Shown here: positions 24,480 through 33,093 of the stretch, one piece after another
Numbering within the stretch: position 1 is the first letter of the stretch
Layout of the letters: each line of letters starts with the position of its first letter
Assembly: GCA_002104895.1 (NCBI GenBank)
Contig: MCFG01000341.1
Coordinates: 27,501 to 77,048, forward strand
Length of the DNA stretch: 49,548 nt
DNA from: Anaeromyces robustus
Lineage: Eukaryota; Neocallimastigomycota; Neocallimastigomycetes; Neocallimastigales; Neocallimastigaceae
Direction: 5' to 3'
Made by a program: the position numbers and the translations under genes
The notes under the pieces: model-generated
Databases searched by the model: none
Seen by the model: only the letters and a program-made list of their open reading frames with translations
What the model was told of the DNA's origin: nothing

Positions 24480-24628
24480 TTTTATTTATTATTATTTATT
24501 ATTTATTTATTATTATTTATTATTTATTTATTATTATTTATTATTTATTATTATTAATTATTATTTATTATTTATTTAAGGAAATGTTTATTTTTATGGA
24601 TTATTACTTAATTATTATTTATTTAATT

Positions 24629-24672
<44 letters not shown>

Positions 24673-25611
24673 TTAAATATTTTTATGACCTCTTTTAAAA
24701 ATAAATAATCTTTTGAAATGAATTAAGAAATAACTTTTTTATATTTATATATATATATTTATATATTTATATATTATTTTTATATATTATATTTATATAT
24801 TTATTAAATATAATTATATTAAATAAATAATCATTGTAAAAAAAAATATAATAATAAAGTATAATATAATATAATATAATATAATATAATATTATTAAAT
24901 ATTATTATAATTCTATTAATAATATTTAATATAAATAAATAAAAATGATTTTCAAAGGACTATTATTAAGCCAAAATTTTAAATTTAAATTTATTTATAA
25001 ATATATTTTATTTATTTAAATAATATTTATTTGAATATTAAATAATATATTATTATTATATTTATTTATTTATTTATTTATATATTTATATATTTATTTA
25101 TTCATTTCTATATTTATTTATTTATTTATTAATATATTTATTAATATATTTATTAATATATTTATTTATTTATTTATTTATTTATAAAGTAATTTATTTA
25201 TTAATATATTTATTTCTTTTTTATAAAAGTAAAAATAAATGATTTCACTGTATAAAACTTTTTTTTTACGAAATGTCTTTTCTTCCGTTCCTTTTTTTTT
25301 TTCTTTATTTTTAACTAATAATAAGTATTATGATATTAAATAAACCAAAAAATAAGATATTAAATTAACCAAATAAATAAAAAAAAAAAAATAAAATAAA
25401 AAAATTTTATTTTTATATATTTCATCTCTCATCTTATTCTTGGTATAATATCACATATCGCATAACCACCCGTTAAAAATAAATTTTATAATTTATTTAT
25501 AATTATATTTTGAATAAATTAATTTGAATATCAAAAAGTAAAAAAAATAATATAATAAATATATTTTAAATTAAAATATTTATTGATAATTTTTTTAATA
25601 AATAGGTTATA
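24480..25611. other. gene-free stretch of TTTA/TTATT repeats
   Basis: (TTATTTATTA)n follows the acetyltransferase start at 24482-24570, with (TTTA)n at about 24635-24675, (TATAA)n near 24860-24893 and (TTTA)n near 25060-25180. No supported gene. Confidence 0.5.
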
Positions 25612-25947
25612 ATAAAATTTTTTATACTCTTAATAATTATATATTTCATATTATTTCTTCAATATAGTTATAGTCGTACTATAACTATTAAATCTGTTGA
25701 TATTCCAGATGAACTTATTAGTCGCTTTGACTATACCACAAGTTGGGTTAAAAATAATACAAATTCTAAAATAGGTTATGCTTCTGATTCTTCAGCTTAT
25801 TATAAAGTTAATGTATCTGTGTGTTTAAGACCTTCTTATATTAAACCATTTATTGAACTTTTAGATAAAAAAAGGTTATATTCATAAATATATTTTAATT
25901 CCTTATGGATATGATTATTAGGAAATTATAAGTCGTTATATTAAATC

Positions 25948-25991
<44 letters not shown>

Positions 25992-26558
25992 CTATTCATG
26001 TCTCTACTGACTGTAAAACTGATACTCAATGTTTTTCAAATAAATGTTTTAATAATACTTGTACATATAATGTAAAAGCAAATGTTGAAAGATGTAATAC
26101 TATATATACAGAACCTACTTTTTTTTTTCCAAAAGTGATAGTTACATTTATTGTGGTAGAATAGTTGGTGAGTCTTGTACAAAAAGTAAAGAATGTTCGT
26201 TTAAAATTTGTCATGGTGGAGTATGTCATAAAAATAATTATGTACCATCTGATAATAGTTTAAAGGTAGCATTTGTAAAATTAAGTATTTTTGCCGGAAT
26301 AATTGTTATTTTAATAATAATTATTTATTGTTACTGTTTTGTAAAATATTACTAAAAATAATAATAATAGTAATAATAATAATATATAATATATAGTATT
26401 AATGTTAAAAAATAAATTATACAATTTTAATGGTAATGATCTTTCATGGAATTAATTATATGAATTTTACATATTCAGCAAGAGAAATTAACGAAATTCG
26501 TAAGCCTTTAAAATATCGTAGTAACGTTATTCAATATATTAATAATTTATCACTATAA
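25612..26558 (+). pseudogene. cysteine-rich single-pass membrane protein, multiply disabled
   Basis: The frame begins with a signal peptide (KFFILLIIIYFILFLQYSYS) whose start is ATA (25612-25614) instead of ATG. It then reads an ectodomain ('TITIKSVDIPDELISRFDYT', 'SVCLRPSYIKPFIELLDKK'). Near 25873 the frame shifts, an in-frame TAG follows at about 25918, an (AAT)n run encodes Asn, and a Cys-rich part follows ('DCKTDTQCFSNKCFNNTC', 'CTKSKECSFKICHGGVCHK') with another shift in a T run near 26120. A hydrophobic segment (VKLSIFAGIIVILIIIIYC) and TAA at 26353-26355 close the recognisable membrane part. A 32-codon frame at 26460-26558 with 'YSAREINEIRKPLKYR' looks like a cytosolic tail remnant. 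Taken together it resembles a type I membrane protein with small disulfide modules; function unknown. Confidence 0.65.
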
Positions 26559-27297
26559 TTAAAAAATAAATGGTCTTATTATATCATATATGCATAAAAA
26601 AAAAAGACAGTGTGTGTGTGTTAACATATATGCATAATTAAATAAAATCAAATATTGTATATTTATTTATTTAATTATATATTCATTACTAAGTTTTTTT
26701 ATTTTTTATGTATAATGTTTAATAAAAATATATTAGTAAAATTTAATTATATAATAGTAATAGTAATGATATAATAATACTAATAATAATAAATGAATAA
26801 TAAAAAGTATAAAAATAAAAAAATTAAATAAAAAATAAATAATTAAATAAACGTTCAAATTGCTTATAATAAAAATTAAAATAAAAAATTATCCTAAGAA
26901 ACAATTAAAATAACCACAAATTTTTTAATTTTTTAATTTTTAATTTTTTAATTTTTATTTTAATTTTTTTTTATTTTTAATTTTTTTTAAAATTTAAATT
27001 TTAAATTTTTTTTTTTTTAATATTTATAATTGATTTTTCCACTATTACTATTTCCTAAATAAAAAAATCTTTTTTTTTTTCATTAATTAAATTCTTATTT
27101 TTTTAATTTTCTATTATTTAATTATTTCATAAAAAAGATTTAAAGGCTTAATTACTATTTATAGTAATTATTAGTTTCAAAAAAAAAAATTTTTTTTTTC
27201 TTGTTTTAACTAGTTAAAAAATCAGGCGCCACATGTTGTACAATATAAAAACTTTAAAACTTTAAAATTTTAAGATTACTCCAACTATAAAATTTAA

Positions 27298-27365
<68 letters not shown>

Positions 27366-27413
27366 AAATAATAAAAAAAGATTTTATTAATTTTTGATAA
27401 TAAAAAAAATAAT
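26559..27413. other. gene-free stretch
   Basis: AT-rich, with a short (GT)n at about 26609-26620 and an (AATA)n microsatellite at about 27295-27363. The minus-strand frame across the latter is repeat-driven. Confidence 0.5.
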
Positions 27414-27704
27414 ACTAAAAAATTCTTATTTTTACTATTACTTAATTTACTTAATTCTTGTAGCATAAAAAATATTATATACGATAATGATGATGATGAT
27501 AATGGTGATGATATAATAAAAAATACTAAACATTAAATATTATTTATTGGTATTTTTTTTATAATAGAATATTGTAGAAATAAAATACTATTCCATATAA
27601 GAAATAATAATTATTTATATTTATCTAAAATAGTAGATTTAAAAAATAAGTTTTATAATTTTTTTTTATCAAAACAATCAAATGAGTATACTTATAATTT
27701 ATAA
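27414..27704 (+). pseudogene. possible broken secreted protein ORF
   Basis: One frame reads a hydrophobic leader (KKFLFLLLLNLLNSCS) from 27417, then an Asp-rich stretch (IYDNDDDDNGDD) and a TAA at about 27534. The same frame stays open for 56 more codons to a TAA at 27702-27704. ACT stands where an ATG would be expected. It may be a degraded secreted-protein gene or chance in AT-rich DNA. Confidence 0.25.
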
Positions 27705-28846
27705 AAATTTTTACTTAAAAAAAAAAAAAAACTAAATCTATAAATTGAAGAAAACAATTAGAATATGGTAATAAAAAAATTTTTTTATATAAATATATAT
27801 CATAACTTATCATAGATATATCGATTATATTTATATTTAGATATATTAGATATAGTTATTATTATTTATTTGTTTATTTATAAGTTTTTCTTTATATATA
27901 TATATATGAATATTTATTGATTTTTTGGTTTTTAAGTTTTTCTATTTTATAAAAAAAAGAGTAAAAATATAATAAAAAAATATATAATAATTTATATATA
28001 TTATAAATAAATAAAAATTTGGCTGATTTGAAGTCCATATTATATTGTTTTTTTAATATTATTATAATAAATAATAAATTTATAATTTTAAAAAAAATTC
28101 TATTTATGATAATAATTAAATAATAAAATCAATATATATAAGTGATATAAAATTGTTTATTTTTTCTTTTTACATTTGTTTTTAACAAGTATTAGTGTCA
28201 TAATTAATGCTATATTAAAACTAATAATTATATTTTTAATATATATGTATATGATAATATATATTATTACATATTGTTAAATATTTTAATATTATTTTAT
28301 ATTATTATTTATGAAATAACCCTTTATAATTATAATATAATTTTAATATAAATAGATATTGAAATATAACATAACAATTATAAATAATTAATATACAGAA
28401 TAACAATAACATATAATATATAACATTAATATATATATTAATGTTACAATGAATAATTATTATGTTAATATAAAATAACAAAAAATACAATTCTGGATTG
28501 AAAGAAATCATTATAAAAAAAAAAAAAAAAGAAAACTTTTTGTAATATTTAATTAAAAAGAAATATAATTTTATTTTATTTTATTTTATTTTTAAAAATT
28601 TTATTCATTATTTGTTGTTTGTTTGTATTTTATTAAATAAAAATATATTACATTAGAATAAAATAATTTGAAAAAATTTGAACATTTTTCTAATTATTTT
28701 TCTAATTATTTTTTCTATTTATTTTCTATTTATTTTTCTATTTATTTTTCTATTTATTTTTCTATTTATTTTACTTTATTTTATTTTAAGAAAATTAAGA
28801 TTTATCACTTAGATTGTTGAAAATTTTTAAAAGTTTAAATCCAAAA
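27705..28846. other. gene-free stretch
   Basis: AT-rich with a tandem TTTTTCTATTTA-type repeat at about 28695-28772. The frame at 28305-28511 (-) is low-complexity and not supported. Confidence 0.5.
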
Positions 28847-28895
28847 TTTTCTTCTTGATGTAATGCTATTTAATAGCATTACATCAAGAAGAAAA
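28847..28895. repeat. perfect 24-bp-arm palindrome
   Basis: The left arm is 28847-28870 (starting TTTTCTTCTTGATGTAATGC), the centre T28871 and the right arm 28872-28895, with no mismatch. It stands out from the AT background by its mixed sequence. Confidence 0.9.
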
Positions 28896-28943
28896 ATAAC
28901 TAAAATAAAATTTTTTGATATTAAATCAAAAAATATATAGTTT

Positions 28944-28974
<31 letters not shown>

Positions 28975-28991
28975 GCTTTATTATGATGATG

Positions 28992-29022
<31 letters not shown>

Positions 29023-29379
29023 TATGTAATTCATGTTATTTTTTTTATAATAATTCATTTTTATACATTAATATAATTAATATTATCAATACATATAAAT
29101 ATATTATTATTAAATAAAAATAATAAAAACTTTAGTTGTGTTGAATATTTTTGAATATTTTTTTTATTTAATATTTTTTATTTATTAATATTTAATATTC
29201 TTTTTTTTTTTATTTAAAATAATAATATTATTATTATTTATTAATAAATATATTGATATTTTTCAAACTAACTAAATTCAATGTAAATTATAATTCTTAA
29301 GTTTATTGATTTTTTATTTATTATTTATTATCATTTTTTTTTAATAAAAAATATAGATATATAAAATTGTTATCAAATA
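28896..29379. other. gene-free stretch
   Basis: (AT)n at about 28942-28967 and a T run at 28992-29014. No gene seen. Confidence 0.5.
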
Positions 29380-29700
29380 AAATAAAATAAACTAAATATA
29401 TTTAATTTTATAATGAATTTTTATTTTTTTTTTAATTTTTTAATTTTTTTTTAGTAGTTAAGTAATTAATAAAAAAAGAAATATTTATTTATTTGTTTCT
29501 TTTCTATTCATATTTTTATTCTATATATGATTTTATTTCATAACGTGGCTTTCATAATTTGTGTTAAAAAAAATTCATTTTTTAATTTATTTTTTATGTG
29601 CCTCATTGCAAAAAATTTACTATGCGCCTCATACATATTGCTAAGTGCAATACATTCCTTAATTAAATCGATTAATATAAATATTATTAATTTATTATTT
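29380..29700 (+). repeat. copy 1 of a dispersed repeat with GTGCCTC/GCGCCTC motifs
   Basis: It aligns in direct orientation with about 30315-30600. Shared stretches include ATATTTAATTTTATAATG, AAGAAATATTTATTTATTTG, CATAACGTGGCTTT and the motif pair ATG(T/C)GCCTCATT...TACTATGCGCCTC. GC-rich hexamers are exceptional in this DNA. The short frame here is not a convincing gene. Confidence 0.7.
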
Positions 29701-30009
29701 ATCTACCTATTAAAATTTCTACTGCCTTTCTGAATTTTATATATATTAGTTTAGTTTTTTTTTTTTTTTCTTTTCTTTCTATCAGAATTTGCTCATTTTT
29801 TGTGAATAATTTTTGAGTACAAAATAAAATCACAAAGTTAAAAAATTTATTTAATAATAATATATTTAACAATAGAATGTTCTTTTTTTATTAAATTAAG
29901 TTATATGGCTTATAATTATGAAAATAACAATATTAACAGTAAATGAAAAAATTTTTAATGAAACTTTTTTTTTAAATTTAATTAAATATTTAATTAATTT
30001 TAATTTTTA

Positions 30010-30095
30010 ATAATACTACGTTGCATTTTGCAATTGGGCGCATGACAAAGATTTGTGGGTTTTGTAATGGGGCGCATAATTCTACAATATCATTT
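30010..30095 (-). repeat. inverted, shorter copy of the GCGCC repeat
   Basis: The reverse complement reads ATTATGCGCCCCATTACAAAA ... TCATGCGCCCAATTGCAAAA, matching the paired ATGCGCC motif of the two direct copies. Confidence 0.55.
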
Positions 30096-30314
30096 TTATT
30101 ATAACCATTTTTAATAATGCTCGAATTTCAGTTTCCATTTTATATTAAAAATTTTTCAAATCAAAAAAATATTAATAAATATATTTATTTTTTAAGTGTC
30201 TAAAGTTTATATTATTGCTTTTTTATTTATTATTTATTATTATTTTTTTAATAATATATATATATATAATTGTTATATTATTTACTATCTATTATTTTAT
30301 TTATTCATTAATCC

Positions 30315-30600
30315 AAAAAATAAAATAAATATATTTAATTTTATAATGTATTTTTATTTTTTTTCAATTTTTTTTAGTAATTAATAAAAAAAAGAAATAT
30401 TTATTTATTTGTTTATTTTCTATTCATTTATAAATATATATTTTTTTATTTTATTTATTTATTTTTTTAACTTATGTATAATTTTTTTTCATAACGTGGC
30501 TTTTATAATTTGTTTTAATTTATTTTATGCGCCTCATTTCAAAATTTTACTATGCGCCTCGTGTCATATTGCGAAATACAATACATTCATACTTATACTT
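30315..30600 (+). repeat. copy 2 of the GCGCC-motif repeat
   Basis: Direct repeat of about 29380-29700 (see that entry), ~930 bp downstream, with CATAACGTGGCTTTTATAA at 30491 and ATGCGCCTC at about 30526 and 30552. Confidence 0.7.
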
Positions 30601-30869
30601 AACTAACTTTTCTTTTCTTTTTTTCTTTTAATTATTTTTTAATTATTTTTGATTTATTTTTCTACCAATAAAATTTTTGATGGATTTATGTTTAAATTTA
30701 CGAAAAAAATTTTTTCTTAATTTTTTTTTCTTTGAAAAATTTTACAAATCTAAATTTTTATAATACAATTATATATATATATATTTTTTTTAAAAAAAAA
30801 AAAAAACAAATTTTTATTTATTATTATATAATTAAAAAAAAAAAAAAAAACAACAAAAACGAATTAAAA
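30601..30869. other. presumed promoter and leader of the three-TM protein gene
   Basis: T-rich then A-rich sequence leading to the ATG at 30870, with A tracts just upstream (30792-30850). No specific element identified. The frame remains open upstream to 30732, but ATGGCATCC at 30870 is preferred because composition changes sharply there. Confidence 0.4.
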
Positions 30870-31379
30870 ATGGCATCCTTTATTAAAAAGTTTAATAAAA
30901 TATTAATTATAATGGACAGTGCCATTGTAATATTAATGCTGGTAATAATTGCTATTAGTTGGGGATTTTTACCAGACCATCTTAAATACATTAATGTTAA
31001 TGGTGATAAGGGTAATAATAAAATCTATCTATTCGTTATGCCTGGTGTTATTGCTATAATGACTTTAATAGTATATTTACTATTCTTATTACCTGTTCTA
31101 TTAGGAAAAGTCTTTCCTTTAAAGAAAAGAAATTCACTTGAAGAGAAAAAGGATCCTTGGGATGAAGAAGCTCAAATGTACAAAAGTCAAAAAAATAATA
31201 TGGATAATTTAAAGGATGGAGTAACAAATGGAGTAGTTGCCGTAACAAATGGTGTAGGAATGGTAACAAAAGGTTTTTCTTATACAATTGTTACTTTCAT
31301 TAATTGCGTTGTATCATTTTGTTCTGTTGTTATCTTCCTTGCTTTTTTTGCTGTTATTTTCCAAATTGATATAATATAA
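30870..31379 (+). CDS. small three-TM membrane protein, unknown function
   Basis: 169 residues from ATG 30870 to TAA 31377-31379. Three hydrophobic segments at about 12-34, 52-77 and 138-165 mark an integral membrane protein. Between TM2 and TM3 is a charged, probably cytosolic linker ('KKRNSLEEKKDPWDEEAQ', ~86-103) followed by an internal repeat of the type G-V-T-N-G-V / A-V-T-N-G-V / G-M-V-T-K-G (~117-135). That repeat could form an amphipathic helix lying on the membrane. There is no cleavable signal peptide with a typical polar cleavage region. The upstream in-frame extension is poly-Lys/Phe encoded by A/T runs and is discarded. No family recognised. The next genes downstream are the proteases on the opposite strand. 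Confidence 0.75.
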   Translation: MASFIKKFNKILIIMDSAIVILMLVIIAISWGFLPDHLKYINVNGDKGNNKIYLFVMPGVIAIMTLIVYLLFLLPVLLGKVFPLKKRNSLEEKKDPWDEEAQMYKSQKNNMDNLKDGVTNGVVAVTNGVGMVTKGFSYTIVTFINCVVSFCSVVIFLAFFAVIFQIDII

Positions 31380-31399
31380 AACATTTAAAACGAAAACAA

Positions 31400-31686
31400 T
31401 ATTAATTAGTAATATTAACAATAATAATAATAATAGTAATATCATTAATAAAATAATCATAATAATAATAGTAATAGTAATATCATTAATAAAATAATCA
31501 TAATAATAATAGTAATATCATTAATAAAATAACCATAATAATAATAATAGTAATATCATTAATAAAATAATCATAATAATAATAGTAATATCATTAATAA
31601 AATAACCATAATAATAATAATAGTAATATCATTAATAAAATAATCATAATAATAATAGTAATATCATTAATAAAATAACCATAAAT
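31400..31686. repeat. minisatellite with a 73-bp higher-order unit
   Basis: Seven units of the type AATAATAATAGTAATATCAT + TAATAAAATAAYCAT. The last five alternate strictly between 35 bp (ending AACCAT) and 38 bp (ending AATCAT), so the array is built from 73-bp dimers. It follows the stop codon of the three-TM gene by ~20 bp. Confidence 0.85.
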
Positions 31687-32192
31687 AGTAACATAAAAAG
31701 AATTACAATATATCGTTAATTAAAATAAGAATAAATGTAATAATATATGTAAATATTTATATATATGTATGATTATTCTATATATATATATTTATATATA
31801 TATTTATTGAAAAAATTATAATAAAAGATACCTTAAAAAAAAAAATAGTTTAAAAAAAATTTTATATTAATAATTTATTTTTTATTATTTTTTATTATAT
31901 GTTATTATTTTTTATTATTTTTTATTATTTTTTATTATTTTTTATTATTTTTTATTATTTTTTATTATTTTTTATTATTTTTTATTTTTAATTCTTATTT
32001 AAATATTTATTATTATTATTTTTTTACTTCATTATTTATTTTATTTTATTTTGTTTATACTTTTATATTTTTTTTATTGTTAATTATATTTTTATTTTTA
32101 TTATTTTTATACAACTTTTTTTATTTATGATTGGATTTTATATTTTAAAAATTTTAAACATAAATCAAATGATGGAATAAAACAAGAAGATA
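31687..32192. other. spacer with a 10-bp tandem repeat
   Basis: TTTTTTATTA is repeated about eight times at 31905-31985. No gene. Confidence 0.6.
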
Positions 32193-32580
32193 ATGAAATT
32201 TTATCAAAATGAACGGTTAAATCATAAAAAATTAGACAGAAATGATGAAGTTGTAAAGAATATAGGTTAAAATAATGAGAATTATAAAAGATCAGGTAGT
32301 TTTTTAGGTTTTATTGTTCCAAATATGTCTAATACTAAACAACATACATACTAACAATAAAACAATTTTTATGGAGAATAATAGTTTGGAAATAGATAGA
32401 AATTTAAGGAATCAAGATAAGAATCATAAATTCAGCAATAAAAACAATAACAACAACCACAACCACAATAACAATAATAATAATAATAATAATGATAAAA
32501 ATAATAACAAAAATGAAAGTACAAATAAAAATAAAAATAAAGAAAAAAGTGAAAAAAAAGATATATTAAATAAAAAATGA
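32193..32580 (+). pseudogene. degraded Asn-rich ORF
   Basis: From ATG 32193 the frame reads MKFYQNERLNHKKLDRNDE..., meets a TAA at about 32268, continues in frame as 'YKRSGSFLGFIVPNMSNTKQ', then stops. A different frame continues as 'MENNSLEIDRNLRNQDKN' and a poly-Asn/His/Lys tail to 32580. The leading segments have coding-like composition. Family not recognised. Confidence 0.35.
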
Positions 32581-32615
32581 CTTAAAAACTTTTATCAAGT
32601 AATAATAATAATAAT

Positions 32616-32632
32616 ACTGCTACTACTACTAT

Positions 32633-32719
<87 letters not shown>

Positions 32720-32722
32720 TAA
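32616..32722. repeat. (CTA)n then (AAT)n compound microsatellite
   Basis: About 20 CTA units up to 32676, then AAT units to about 32722. CTA repeats are rarer here than ATT/AAT. Confidence 0.9.
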
Positions 32723-33093
32723 TAATAATAATATATATTGCTATAAAGCCGATATAAGTAATATAGATATATATAAATTAACAATATATATATTTTTATC
32801 ATTATTAAGAATACAATAATATTATAATATTATTATATAAACTTTTTTATATATTTAACTTTTTTTTATTTTTTATGGAATTTTATTTTATTTTTTATTT
32901 TATTTTTTTTTTATTATTATTTTTATTATTATTACTAATATTTCTAATATTTCTAATATTTTATATTTATTATTTATTTATCTTTTAATTATTCTTTTAT
33001 TTATTTAATTTCAAAGAAAAAAAAAATAAAATAAAATAAAATAAAACAAAAATTAATTTTTGTTTTAATTTTTATTATTTTTAAACATTACAT

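Noticed and set aside
28305-28511. 68-residue minus-strand frame
   Set aside because: Ile/Tyr/Asn-only composition typical of AT-rich noncoding DNA, with no motif or neighbour support.
30732-30869. Upstream extension of the three-TM protein
   Set aside because: It is Lys/Phe/Tyr encoded by A/T runs; composition becomes coding-like only at the ATG at 30870.
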